DNA of 64,000 bases from Agroathelia rolfsii (taxonomy: Eukaryota; Basidiomycota; Agaricomycetes; Amylocorticiales; Amylocorticiaceae). The translations under genes were made by a program, and so were the position numbers. Shown piece by piece: positions 47,501-59,947 of this stretch. The notes beneath the pieces were generated by a model that saw nothing but the letters and a program-made list of their open reading frames with translations, was not told the DNA's origin and did not search any database. Position 1 is the first letter of the stretch; the number at the start of each line of letters is the position of its first letter. The DNA is taken from contig JABRWF010000002.1 of NCBI GenBank assembly GCA_018343915.1, positions 558,001 through 622,000 on the forward strand, written 5' to 3'.

Positions 47501-48747
47501 TGGAGCACGGAGACGTTTGCGCCGATTCTGAACGTGGCGGTATTTGACGAGCTCGAGGAGGCGATCGCATGGAATAATGGCGTGCCTCAGGGCTTGTCGA
47601 GCAGTCTTTGGACGCGCGATGTGAGGAATGTGGGCAAGTGGATCGGGCCTGCTGGGTCTGATGCGGGTATTGTCAATGTGCGTGGTTTTTTTCTTTCATT
47701 ATTGCTTTATTATTTCTTCCTACTATTCTTCCACCCTTTTTTTTTTTTTTTTTTTTTTTTATATATGGTCTTATCTTTCCCCCTCCCCCCTCCGCCTGGT
47801 TTATCGCCGGTATGGGCGTTTTTTTTTTTTTTCCCTTCGGTGTATTTTCTTAAAAATTTCGCACCTTTTTCATATTCTGTCTATTGATTGTGGTTCATTC
47901 ATTTTTCATTTCATCAATTTCGTACCTTTTGGGCCTGTCTATCAATCTTTGATGGCTAACGCTATTGGTTCATTCTCCTTTTTTTCTTTTATTATTATTA
48001 TTATTATCATTCTCTACGACGTTGGTCATGATGATCATGTTGCTCATTTGTATCTTTTGTCATCAGGTCAACGTAGGCACGAGCGGCGCGGAGATTGGCG
48101 CCGCGTTCGGCGGAAACAAGGTCAGTAGTGTCGGCATACCTCATTCGGGATTTGGTCCCGCTGTGCGTAGAAGTTGATATGACATGCTGACACTTTTCTT
48201 TTTTCTTTGCATGATATCATACTTGCATCATCATGTGCACACGCAACATCTACGCACGATACAACCGACACGTCTAAAAAAATAAAAATAAAAATAAAAA
48301 CAACGTACGCATGGGACGCCCACGCATACACACATGCACGCCCACACATGAACAAACAAACCAACAAACTTGGTGATGGGCTGATGGGCATGTTTGTGTT
48401 TCCCAGAGTACCGGATGGTGAGTTCTTCAAGTTCAATACAGTTGCCTGTGATGCTGACGGAACGATTGCGTTGATCATGATGACTGTTCTTTTGTTTTGT
48501 TTTGACTGATCTCTCTTTCTCGTTCCACTTGGTTGCTCTGTGATATTCTTGGTGATGGACTCGGGCTTGGGTGACATTATCACATGGGTATGTTGGGTGG
48601 GGTGGGGGGGTCTTGTAACACATAAACACATGCAGGGGCCGCGAATCCGGAGGTGATGCGTGGCGGCAGTATGTGCGGTGGAGTGCCTGCACGATCAACT
48701 TTTCGGATGCGGCACCGCTCGCACAGGGAGTTGATTTCTCGGCGTAG
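44576..48747 (+). CDS. Aldehyde dehydrogenase, ALDH7 (antiquitin) family, probably mitochondrial
   Basis: Eleven exons: 44576-44788, 44884-45009, 45077-45163, 45285-45366, 45512-45578, 45909-46108, 46701-46796, 47091-47677, 48067-48120, 48407-48417 and 48636-48747, giving 544 residues. The Arg-rich start [20 protein letters not shown] looks like a mitochondrial presequence. Motifs: [63 protein letters not shown] (general-base Glu) and [11 protein letters not shown] (nucleophile Cys), ending [18 protein letters not shown]. This is the alpha-aminoadipic semialdehyde dehydrogenase family, oxidising aldehydes from lysine breakdown with NAD. Odd points: an 11-base exon, Trp where STGGGRESG normally has Gly, and introns of 592, 389, 330 and 294 bases next to the usual short ones. 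Confidence 0.92.
46592..46615. repeat. T10A14 self-complementary tract in an intron
   Basis: A run of T followed at once by a run of A inside the 592-base sixth intron of the ALDH7 gene. The transcript could fold on itself here. Confidence 0.7.
47737..47760 (+). repeat. Intronic T24 tract
   Basis: A pure T run in the eighth ALDH7 intron. Length may be assembly-dependent. Confidence 0.7.
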
Positions 48748-49926
48748 TTAGAAGGAGACGGATATAAAGAGTACGTACGGGACAGGAAAGGAAAGAGAAT
48801 AGAATGGAAGGAAGGGAATGAAGGAAGGTGAGGAGTATATATATGGAAGTCAAAGAAGCAGGAAGCAGGAGCGGAACAATTGGGGGAGAGAGGGGCGGAC
48901 GATAGGTGAGCAGACAGACATACAGATAGCTTTTAGTGATTGTATGTGTCGAGTTGAGGGTATTGGTGGTGGAGCGGAGTGCCTAGCAGCTGCTGTACAC
49001 ATGGTCACAACATCGTATTGCGTGATGGTGACTATCTAGCTATCTCTGTATAAATGATTCCGTGATAAGAGAGGGAGTGACAGCGGTGCATCACTCCGAT
49101 CGGATAAACAACTCCTGCCCAGGGTTAAGAGTAGAGAGTACATGTACATAATAATGTGGATCATCATCATTGGCCTGATGGCAAGCCTCTGATGGGCCAA
49201 GTCTGTCTACCGGAGCTGCAGTGCAGTGCCTCTCTCTATCCACCGGAGCCTGCGCGGCCACATAGTGTTCTCTCGCTCGCCTGCCACGTTGACTCCCCGT
49301 CTCCACGGCCATCGGTCCACATGTTCGTGGGGAGGGGGGGTGGACATAGTTGTAGCGATGACAGTTGACGGTCTGCCAGCTATATGGGCTGCAGTATATA
49401 CACGTATATGTGTGTATGTGCACAAAGGGGAGGATAAACCGGGCAGCCTGGGAGAGAGGCCCAGAAGGGGGAAATGAAATGAAAAAAAAAGTGTGCCTGC
49501 GCCGATGAACACGAGTCGGACAAAGGCTATGCAGGTGGCCATCAAGGGACCCAGAATATTAGGCGACGATATGATGTTAGACAACGAGTGAGCAAAGACA
49601 TAATGCACGAATGATGCTTGATCAGCTCTCGCGCGCCTTCTTTCTTGCCCCCTCCCTTTCCCCCCTTCGCCCTCTTCCCCAGCAAGTCAGTTAGTCAAGC
49701 ACGGCCAGCTGCCCATCCTCCCATCATCATCATCTTCATCATCATCATCTCCATCACCACCATCATCATCCTTAGCATCTTACTAGCATCTCCTTCCCCT
49801 GTCATATATAGTTTGCAACGCCAAGCGCCCGAATACTACTACTACCTATAGGAAGTCGAAGTTGAGACCTGACGCATCTTTTTTTTTTTTTCTTCGTTCG
49901 TTTTCCTTTTTGTTCCTGGCTTGCCG

Positions 49927-49957
<31 letters not shown>

Positions 49958-50099
49958 CTCTCTTTCTTTGCTTCCCTCCCACTAGCATCCAGTCATCAGA
50001 GCACCCATACATACTCTCCTCCCTCTCCAACTCCCCCACATACACACACATACACATCCTCATACTTGACTCTCAACTTTCCTTCATTCCTCGCCACCC
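48748..50099. other. Intergenic region with ATC repeat and poly-T promoter tract
   Basis: It follows the ALDH7 gene and leads into the gene at 50100. It carries an imperfect CAT/ATC repeat at about 49720-49772, a T30 tract at 49928-49957, and a strongly pyrimidine-rich last 150 bases. No gene recognised. Confidence 0.5.
49928..49957 (+). promoter_or_regulatory. Poly(dT) tract upstream of the gene at 50100
   Basis: Thirty T lie 143 bases before the start codon, within a C/T-rich leader region. Poly(dA:dT) tracts keep fungal promoters free of nucleosomes; that role is inferred here. Confidence 0.5.
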
Positions 50100-52505
50100 A
50101 TGCTCACCGATGATCTACCCTGGCCCGAGCTCGGAAACGTCTCCCGTGGCGCTACGCGCGGCAACCAGGGCCAAAAGGGCGTCCTAGGCCCTCCCGATAA
50201 CGACGGCCGCGCCGTCCTCCAACTGCGTGTCCAGCCCGGCGTCCTCTGCGTCAAGCTCAACCGCCAGGCGACCGACTGGTACCGCATCCTCGACACCGAG
50301 GTCAACAACGCCCTCAAGCTAACAAAGACATACTGGCGCAAGGCGCGCAGGCGTCAGGACTATGATGCCCGTGCCGACCAGGATCACATGGAGCTTCATG
50401 AGTGGCTCCAGCAGCTCAAGGATAAGGTCATGAGCCATCTCGAGCTGCTCATGCAAAAGGGTGATATTCAGGGTATGCAAACAAGTATTGTTACAAATCG
50501 CGTTTTAAAAGACGGAAATTTTGTAACGTTCTATTTGCTTGCTATGTTATAGGCCCTCCGTACGTCATGCCAGACGACATCGAGCTGCCGTTCTTGCGCA
50601 AGTTCATCGAACGACAGGCGCAGGGGATCGCCCATAATCCTCGCTTGCGCAATCTGGGTCAGAACCCGAAACCAATTCCGGAAGACGCGCTGGAGAGCAT
50701 GTCGGATGGGAACGACGAGAGCGGTTATCACATACCCAGCATGAATGATTCAAAAATGGGAGGTATGTGTGTCGTCAACATCATATTGATATGTGTGAAC
50801 GTGTCAACTCACGGAAGAACCGATCATACACCATACATAATGCTTCGATGCTGCGCAGAAGGCTCAAAATCATCCATGTACTCTCCCCAAACCGCAGCAT
50901 CGCACAGCCATCGTTCGCAATTTAATATATCGACAAGAGAAGGCCTGTCACATGCTGCTCAGCAATCAAGTTCGTAGCTTGTTTCCTTCTTTTCTTTAAT
51001 TGGCAAAATCTCGAAAAGATGGGGCGTTCTGATCCTGACTTGGAAACTTGTTATCATAGTGCAACGATTACAAGGCATGCGCACACAACTCGTACGGGCA
51101 CAAAAAGACACGCAGGATGCCTTTAGGAGGTATACGCAGGCCCTGGAATCGGAGCGCATGGCACGTGAAGACGTGCTAATGGCCGAAAAACAACGGGACG
51201 AACTCAGTATGTGTTTTTATTTCTCTTTTGGTTCCCGCATTTCTCTCTTTTTGTTATCCAATCCCCCCCCCCCCCCACTGCCTCCTACTCGGGGTAACAC
51301 ATTTTAGAACGCATCAGTGCATCAGCTGTGCTGTTGCTCTGGTTCGGTTTGTTCTCGCTCTCGCTCTTGTCGCCTGTCTTTGATAGGCTCTTTTTTGTCT
51401 TTTTTTGAACCTGATGATGTTGATGGTGGTGGTCATAATGATGACAAATGGCTGATGGTATGATCGTTTCCAAGTGTACATGCTTCTTCAACATTCGCAG
51501 AACCCTGGACCGGCTGGTGAGTTGTACAGAAGAAGTACTTCCCTTCCTCCGCGTGTGTTTCCTTCACAGACGGTTGGCTGCGGCGTCACGCTCACATAAC
51601 GTCACTCGCTGTCTTTTTATGTTATAATAATACTAATGTCCCTTTCCCCCTTCATTTGTGGTTATTATAGAGGTACCATCAAGACATTCTTCAGCATCAC
51701 TGGATGAACATCAGCGTAGTCCGCGTGAATATCATCGTAAGGTTTGGTGATTTTATCCTTTGTCCTTTTTGTTTTTTATTTTTTCGCTTTGCCTCGGGCT
51801 CAATTGCGGCATACGGTTGATCCGTACACTTGTCGTTTTACTTTTACTTTACTTTTCTTTATTCCCTTTCTCTTTCTTTCTTCCATTTTATTTCTCTCGC
51901 ACTTTTTCGGCACAATCTAAAACGCGCATTTTTACTGACTTATCCATTTCGTTTTTCTTTTTTCCCCTGGAAACTGAAAAAATACATAGGCATATAACCG
52001 ATTCGAGCCTCAACGACCGGGTATGGAGATGATGCACGCCAGTGGTAGTTCGCACGCACCGCCGCCGCCGCCACCGCCTTCGTGGGCCACGGCAGCTGCC
52101 CCGCCACCGGGCACAACGGGCGCCGAACCCGATTCAGGTCCACCACCACCGCCATCGATGTATCCGATTTCGAGTACGGCGCAGTTCCCTATACCGGTAG
52201 GCCCCCCCCTTTTTTTTCTTTTTCTTTTTCTTTCATCCTTTGTGTTTCCAATGGTACTTATTTGCTCTCTTTTCTCCAAGGAGAACTCGCACGCGCCTGG
52301 CGCTGGAAATGGACCGGGCGGCAGCGGCGCAGGAGGGCCGGGTGGTGGTCCGACCGGCCCTGGTGCAGGAGGAGGTGGAGGTGGAGGCGGCGGATACGCG
52401 GACCACACCTCGCTCGCGGCGGGCCGTAAGCACCCCCGGGACTGGGATGGACACGAGCAACAGTTGCACAGCGAGTTTTATCTTTCCTCGATGCGAGAGA
52501 CGTGA
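50100..52505 (+). CDS. Hypothetical protein with helical N-terminal half and Pro/Gly-rich tail
   Basis: Seven exons: 50100-50472, 50553-50762, 50859-50969, 51060-51206, 51671-51741, 51990-52196 and 52281-52505, giving 447 residues. The N-terminal 125 residues look folded (GVLCVKLNRQATDWYRILD, NNALKLTKTYWRKARRRQD) and are followed by PPYVMPDDIELPFLRKFIE. A helical coiled-coil-like stretch reads RLQGMRTQLVRAQKDTQ. The tail has SSHAPPPPPPPSWA and a Gly-rich run, ending KHPRDWDGHEQQLHSEF. No family name is recognised. The fourth intron is 464 bases: a tempting 16-base exon at 51501-51516 breaks the frame and was left out. The end is uncertain: further splicing could reach His/Gly-rich text ending at 53096. 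Confidence 0.65.
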
Positions 52506-53096
52506 TTGTAATGGTTAACGTTAACCTTCTCTCCTTCCCCCCCCCTCTCTGTGCTTGTGGTTTTTTTTTCTGTCTTTTAATATTCCAATTATATTTTGCA
52601 TCATCCACTCCACTCCATTCTGCGGTTCGTTGTTGTTGTTGTTGTTGTTGTCCCTCTCTTTTTTCCGCTTCTTCTTTCCTCCGTGTTCGTTTTTGTTCTT
52701 CCTTCTTTTTTTTTCTTTTTTTTTTTTTTAAAAAAAAACAGGTATGCCGTCAACGCATTATGAGGCGAGTCCTTCTATCATCCCACTCTTTGTCCGTCCT
52801 CATTTCTCCTATCTCTGCGTGCCGTGCAAATCGTTCTGATATCTTCCCTCTCTTTTTTAATTTTTTTTAATTTTTTTACGTGTGTGTACTTTTGTGTCAT
52901 CGATCGTGTCGTGTTTGAATATGGGACACACCATAAACAGCCCCAGCATTCCTCGCGAAAACGAATACACGTCATGAACGAGTACGCCGGACCGAACGGG
53001 CCATCCGGAGACAACGGCGGCCATCAACATCATCATACTGCTCACCACTCTCATCACCTTGGGGGTGCACCGACGGCGGATGTTCCCATTCGTTAA

Positions 53097-54671
53097 AGAC
53101 GAAGAAGAAGAAGAAGATTAAGAGGGGGCTTTTTGGTATTGGGTTATATGCATCTGATGATGATAGTTATTATATTTTTAATCATATGTCGCTACTAGCA
53201 GCGTAAAGTCTGTGTGGCCTTTTCTTTTCTTTTCTTCTTCTTATGTCCCCCCCCTCCCCATCTCTGTGTTGATCCATTCATCTTATTCTCTGCTACTGCC
53301 TTCTTGCCTCTCTGCTCTTCCGCCCTCTGCTCCCTGCCCTCTCTCCCAGCTGTGTCTTTTATTACATACGACGCACACGACTAGTATCACTACTATTACT
53401 GCTACTGCTACTACCATTTGGCAATTTTTTTTTATCTATATGTTTACATTTATATATATATCTACTGGTACTTGTTCTCTTTTTTTTTTGTGTGTTTAAG
53501 GTGAAAAATCTCCGTTTCTTTTTTTCACTCATGCATAAAACCAATGACTCACACCTTACTCTCGCTCTGGCGACTATCAAAGATTGTATATGGATGTAAT
53601 GTTGCCATATATATTTGTATATACTACTACTAGCTATATAGCCTCTTCCTCCCCAACCCCTCTCCCCCTTTCCTACCACATTTTTCCGTACGCAAGATAA
53701 ACACGAACAGGTTGTACGGTTAAATGTGTATGCGTGTGTAAAGTCAAAAAGAATAGTTTTTTCATTTTTTTTTTTTCATTCTTACTGCGATCCTGATGGT
53801 ATGGAACGCACTCAATAATCTTATGTCTCACCTTACAGGGGTTGTATATTATTGTGTTTTAGGGTGGTGGTGGTGATGGTTCACTGGCACCTGGACGTGC
53901 TTTTGAATGTATTTTGTCACGGGGTGTAACTTGGAATGCCAGTAAAAGGCATATTGTTAAGAATCACCCTGATCGCTCTATTGACGAAGATGATGAATCG
54001 GATCACTTGCCGCCATTACATTAGTGTGTGCTTGCGTGTGTTTAACGAACACCGACGGGCGGCGGCGGTCACCGTCTGAGTCAATGGTACGGATGCATTC
54101 ATTTAGTACCAAACATATGTCTCGTTGTGCGATTGGGGAGTGGGGTGGGCGGCTTGCTTGACGGCTTTCTTTAGGAATTCATGTTGAACTTACATTCATC
54201 ATTGACATGATACTAAGACTAATTGCGGCTAGGGGCCTGTCTATGGGCGTACTAAATTCAAGAAGCACTCGAAGGATGTCTTCACCCAAAAGGAAGGATA
54301 ACCTGAAAGGAGTTAAGAACGTTAAAGACCTTCCTTATTCCCATTTGCTAATAATTTGTTGACGCTTACTGTTGTCGGCTATTAAGTAAGTAGGACATGA
54401 CGTTTGATTCCGGTTACTTCTTTCAAGGTTGTAAATAGTTTGATTTCGAAAATAGCCCTACCACTGGCATATTCTATCTTGAGGCAGTACTCTGTGATAG
54501 CATTGTCTTTACTAGTGATATTCTGGGGCAATGGGAATCATGAGATGAGGTCACTAGCATGCTAGTGGTCTACTACTATCCAAGGTCGTCATCACGTAAA
54601 GTGCGACTTAAAGGCTCAGAGAGGAGGCCGATAGTGCCGTGTAACTTCCTCGCACATTCCTATTACCTAAC
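53097..54671. other. Intergenic gap
   Basis: The left half is C/T-rich 3' flank with short microsatellites. The right half leads into the amidase pseudogene. No gene recognised. Confidence 0.5.
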
Positions 54672-56764
54672 ATGACTGATTCCAAGCGCAGCGAAAGCTT
54701 GCATCCACAGCTCTTATGGGAGAGCGTGAGCGCTCGCAAGAAATCAGAGCAAGCATCGACTCTCAACCGCTTCCTGGACTGGCGCTTGCTTGAAGTTCCT
54801 TCTCAGTATGTGCTAGACGTCTCCGCCATCGTGCTCTCCCGGCTGTCGGGCTGGGAGCGCCAGATTATTGCCTATGACGCTGTAGATCTTGTGGAACGTA
54901 TCAGAAAACGCGAATATACCGCTGTCAAGGTCCTCACGGCATTCTGCAAAGCTGCAGCAGCGGTCCATGAGACTACAAACTGCCTCACTGATATAGGCTA
55001 CCGAGATGGCCTGAAGCGCGCCAGAGAGCTAGATGAGTATCTTGAGGCTACCGGTCAGGTTGTAGGACCTCTTCATGGCCTTCCGATTTCCATCAAAGAT
55101 CATATCTCTGTCAAGGGTTATCACGCGACGGTGGGATATATTCGAGAGGCGTCTGATGGGCCCCGGGACCGGGACGCGCCCATTGCTGCCCAGCTATGAA
55201 AAGCCGGAGCGGTGTTTTACGTCAAGACAAACAATCCTCAAGCATTCCTGGTTCGTGGTCTAGGCTCCGCCATCTTCGGATTTTTCTTTTCTAAACTTGG
55301 TTTGTAGTCACTCGAGTGCAACAATAATGTGTTTGGAAGAACGGTCAACCCGTATAACAGAAGCTTAACGTCCGGAGGTAGCACTGGTAGAGAAGGGCCT
55401 CTCATTGCTTGCCATGGTAGTCCCCTCGGGATTGTAATATTTGGATTTTCAATATGATTGTGATTAACATTTGCGGCGTTAACAGTGAAAATGATAGGGC
55501 ACCGACATTGGTGGTAGCATTGTGAGCTCATTTCGTCCACTGTGCGGGCCTTATTGCTGATTAAGATACTTGAAGTGTGTCCCAAGTGCTTACTGTGGCA
55601 TCTATGGGTTAAAGCCTCCTGTAGGCAGGCCGGCCAAGGATGGCACAAGCAGGACGACTGCTGGCAACGAATTTATGCAGATAGTCATGGAGCCTTTGAC
55701 CACGTCTCCTCGTTCTCTTGCCTTGTATGCGCAGGTCTTGTTAGATGACGAACCATGGGTTATCGAGCCTTCTGTACTACCTATACCCTGGCGTCAATCC
55801 ATTATTGATACCTATGATGCTTCTCGCAAGATCTCAATTGCAATCCTATGGTAAGTTCTCAAACGCTCGTGAGCTTGTCAAGGTCACGTGCTAAACATAC
55901 CAAACAGGGACGATGGTGTTGTCTCTCCTCATCCTCCGGTCCACGACGCATTGCACAAGTTACAGAAAGTCCTTATTGCATCTGGAGATGCTATCATCAA
56001 CTGGGAGCCTATAGATCATCAATATGCATAGGACCTCATTGTATGTATCACATATCAAACTTCCTTTGAATGTCCCATAATGATGCATTGAAATTACTAA
56101 GACATCATGCTACTTCTCTGAGGGCGGAGAAATGTACAGGGATACCATGCCAGGTATTGAGCCCATAGTCCCCCAGACGGAGTGGATATTTTCCTATACC
56201 CCTAATGGAGGCAAACAGCTGTCCATGCGGAAGGTTTCAAAATCAATGCCGCTCGTAAGGCGTTCCGTACAGAAATTACAGAGCACTGGAACAGCACCAG
56301 CAAGAGGACCGCTTCTGGCAAGCCCGTTGATTTTATTCTCTCCCCAGCGTTAGTGAGCTCTTCTTGTGTTTTTTTTTTTGGCAATACAGTTCATTTAATA
56401 TATGCCTCCAGTGCTTCTACTCTAGCACCACCTCATGACACTACTCGATGATGGGGGTACACGTACGTCAAAAAATCCTTGAAATTCAAGATCCGTCGCT
56501 AAAAAAAAATGGAATAGCTCGTACCGGAACCTCCTTGACTATTCCGCAGCAGTTTTCCCTGTTGCACAACTTACTCCTGAGAGTGTTTTAAGCCTTAGTG
56601 CTTACCCAAGAAACCCGTCCCGAAACGAGACCGAGAAGTTTATTAGCGCTCAATGGGATCCACAAATGTATATGAATGCACCAATTAGTCTGCAGGTAGT
56701 CGGCAGGCGTCTTCAAGAAGAAAAGTCACTTGGTATACTCAACATCTTGGGGGAATTATTGTAA
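54672..56764 (+). pseudogene. Decayed fungal amidase (amidase signature family)
   Basis: Homology to fungal acetamidase-type enzymes runs almost full length: LPISIKDHISVKGY (catalytic Lys), NNVFGRTVNPYN, LTSGGSTGREGPLIACHGSP (cis-Ser), GTDIGGSI (nucleophile Ser), YCGIYGLKPPVGR, KPVDFILSPA, APPHDT and PISLQVVGRRLQEEK. Introns can still be recognised. The frame is broken at least four times: TGA at 55197-55199 before KAGAVFYVKTNNPQA; TAG at 56029-56031 before DLI, where Trp is usual; a frameshift at about 56215-56225 before HAEGFKINAARK; and TGA at 56449-56451 in the TRWWGYT motif. The motif contents show it was once a full-length gene. The Arg usually following GGSI is Cys. An intact product cannot be made. 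Confidence 0.85.
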
Positions 56765-59700
56765 AGACAGGAAGTACGGCATTGATATAACTAAAATACG
56801 CTGCCTTGCCTGAAGCCAATGCACTTTTTAAGAAAAGGGATTTTAGACAGACATGCGCCTACTGTCCTGCTTGTGAGGGTGAGGTGGTGAATGGTAGGAA
56901 ATTTGGTATTTCGTTGTGTTCGAATGTGTTATGTTGTTGACTCATATGAAAGAGAAAGAGGAAACGTAATACATATTTTGCTATACTAGTACACTTATTG
57001 ATACTACCCTTGCCTGTTACCTAATCGAGTTTATGTCGTTGCTCCTGCTGGGCTCTATTTTCAACGCCGTAAATACTATAAGACAAATATATGACGTGGT
57101 ATAAATTAATAATCTCTGAGATTTGTGTTCTCGCCTGGGTTGCTAAGCGCGCGGATACAGTAAAATCCGCCTGAAATCGTACCAATCGGATATTTCGGCT
57201 CCTTTCGCCTTCATTAGACCTTTGATTTTCGTGTTGCAGTGCCGCACTGCGTTTGTAAAACAACTTTCTAATTCGAAAGTTTAGTTCATGCTTATGCACA
57301 AGTGGAAGCCAATCCCTCCTGTTCTGACTCTGTTGTTAGTAATAGATGGGATGAGGTAACTTAGATATCGCTGGCATCGACTCCGCAGTCCGATTCTAAA
57401 CGATCAGAAGGATGTATAAAGGACGATAACACACCATGTATCATGATTTTCTTGATTAGTAGTTAGAATGGTATGACTCAGATGATGATGGCTCGGCGGA
57501 TGAATAGATAGTAAAATAAATTAATTCATCATTTGCATCGCCTCGAACGCCGGTCACTGCCGGAGCTGGCACGGCTCGTACTCCATCCGGAAAGATTCTG
57601 AAAAATTGAATCAAAGAAATCACGAAAAAGAAACAATGTAGAAGGAAAGAAGGGACGGATGGGGAAGTGCGGGATTGTGCGTTGTCATACCGTTGTTGCG
57701 GAGCACCTAGTTACGTGCTCCTGGTTGCTGTATGTATGTTCTTGTGTTCCTGTGCTTGAACCCTATCTTGCTCGCAAATACAGGAAAGTACAACAAAGTA
57801 TGGGTGTGCCAAGCAGTTATTGATCGATCTGGCGACGTGTGTGCCCCCCGTGAACAGACCACGTGGACATCACGGTATGAACACATGAGCGAGAGCGTGC
57901 CCTAGATGATGCATTCATACGTGTATTGTTCGATTGTTGTTTGTTCTATTGTGTTTTGAAAACTATATCCACCCTTCTCTGGAGGAGAAGGACGGTATGG
58001 GTACGAAGCATCAAGAAGATGATCATCTATCTATCAAATTGTCACTTTTTCATCAGCATTAGCGAGGTCCTCTGTGATTATCGTTATTATTTTTGTACTA
58101 GTGGTTGCGTGTGTTTACGGATTTGTCGACTGCAACGGTTCTAGAATAAAACACGCTATCCCTTTGTTTGCTGTTTCTTCTGGCTGTGCGGTAATTTGTT
58201 TTAGCTGTCTGCCTCGTCGACTGCTCGTGATAACAACGAGCGCAAGGACAGATTTAGGGACAACATGAGGTAACGGAACTAAAATGGAAATAAACAAAAA
58301 TGAATTAGATGGAAAGAGCCGAGACGAACACTAAGAAGGAAAGGTGCATGACCGCCTGCAATGCACTGAAAAATAGTGAACTAGCAATAATCCAGAACCT
58401 TGTTAGGTTTGGGGGACATTGTTGTGACCAGACACCAGCAACGTAATCGGCCATTGATTGAACCATGATAAAGAAATGCGTCGCACACTTGCGGAAAATA
58501 TGACAGATTCATGCCATTTACTCGAGGGGCTCTCAACAACTTAAACAATGACAGGATGAGGCACTTGCCTTTGAGGTGAAGACAGAAGGGGGACACGTTG
58601 TCAATCGGTGGCTCTTTCTCTAAGAACAGTAAATATTTAGTCAAGTGATGCGCAGTGTGCATTTTTCAGGGGAGGGTGAATGCCGGAATTGACTTCAGGA
58701 TGCCACCATCCAAACTGAGAGCCAAGGCGCTAACGCCTCGTCGCACGCCGAAAACGTCTCCTGATGAGTTGTTAAATTTAATCATGTCCGTTTTCGGGAC
58801 ACTACACACATGAAGACATTAGTCCCGATCAAGATAGTTTGCTGATGTTTTTTTTTACCAGATGATCCATCCGTTTCGGCTGCAAAGTGGACCCTGATCA
58901 AGGCGGCCCCAATATTCGTTGCTTTCCATTTCATCAGCCAAACAGCTTTAATAACGTGTTTTCTTTCCAGGGCATGTACGAGCTATGAAAGGACGGTAAT
59001 TAGTCAAGCTCCCCTGTTGTTTAAGAGCGCCTGATCGTATCATTTGCGCCACTCGAGTCAATCGACTTACAATCGTGCGAAGACCGGCACCGTAATGCCC
59101 TCTTAGGGCCACATCTACTAGTTACACATTTGATTTGGAATGTTCAACGTAAGAGTTCGTGCACACTTAACGTTTACCGGGCGCAGGCTGTGAAGCCGTC
59201 ATGGATGGGTTGTATTTATATCAATCATGAATTCCGGATGATAACTACAATATAATTCAGGCAAAGACATTTTCATCCTTGAGCTTGTATGCGCAATGGC
59301 CCTGTCAGGAAGAGGCTTGATTGCAGAGAGGAATGCACGGGTAGCCATACATATAACAAGCATTCACTATTCGTGGACAAAAAGGTTTGAAATATACTAT
59401 AGCTTTGAACCACGAATCCACAATGAATCCGAGGCTTTTAGAAAATCAGTGTGAAACACTGGCCTAACCGACTAAGAGTGAAATCACCCGCGGGATATAT
59501 TTGTATTGTCTTTGTTATCAGATACGGATCTTACTATGTAGACAAATTTTTCCACACCATTTCAGAGAGAAAATAGATGATGCAACATCACTGACAGACA
59601 CTGTCCCCGGTAGTAGCTGTCAGTGGCAAGATCACGCGATCATGATCACGAACTATGACGCATCACGAATCGTGACCGAGGTGCGAACTGTCACAGGTCC

Positions 59701-59947
59701 GAGTCTCAGCGTGAAGTAATCAACCGCATTTGCGCCCTTGACTGTCATCGCCAATTCGGTAAACGACTAGATTCAACATACAAGTACTTGAAACAGATGC
59801 TTGTGATCGATTAGTTTGACGACAGAAATACATTCAAAACTACTCTTCTCTAACGGTCTAGTATTTGGATACCTGATACCGATCACTTTGCCTGCACCAC
59901 AGGCGGCTCATTTTCTTGATTGCTTCTTGTAAGCAAAACAACCTGAA
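56765..59947. other. Long gap without a recognised gene
   Basis: Short frames, such as a minus-strand one at 58662-58381 and a hydrophobic plus-strand one at 58074-58268, have no recognised homology or splice support. A cluster of small palindromes lies at 59589-59675. Confidence 0.4.
59589..59675. repeat. Cluster of short palindromes upstream of RPAP1
   Basis: CACTGACAG (59589-59597) pairs with CTGTCAGTG (59617-59625). GATCATGATC (59638-59647) is a perfect palindrome. TCACGA-A-TCGTGA (59663-59675) is a third. They stand 270-360 bases before the RPAP1 start codon. Confidence 0.6.

Noticed and set aside
51501..51516. A 16-base exon (reading NPGPA) in the hypothetical gene at 50100
   Set aside because: Its length breaks the frame into the following exon; joining 51206 to 51671 directly gives KVPSRHSS and a clean 448-codon frame.
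52740..53096. His/Gly-rich frame ending APTADVPIR as a further exon of the gene at 50100
   Set aside because: Plausible, but no junction could be fixed; the TGA at 52503-52505 already closes a consistent model.
58074..58662. Hydrophobic plus-strand frame and a 93-codon minus-strand frame
   Set aside because: No homology, no splice sites and no promoter signals that would support a gene.
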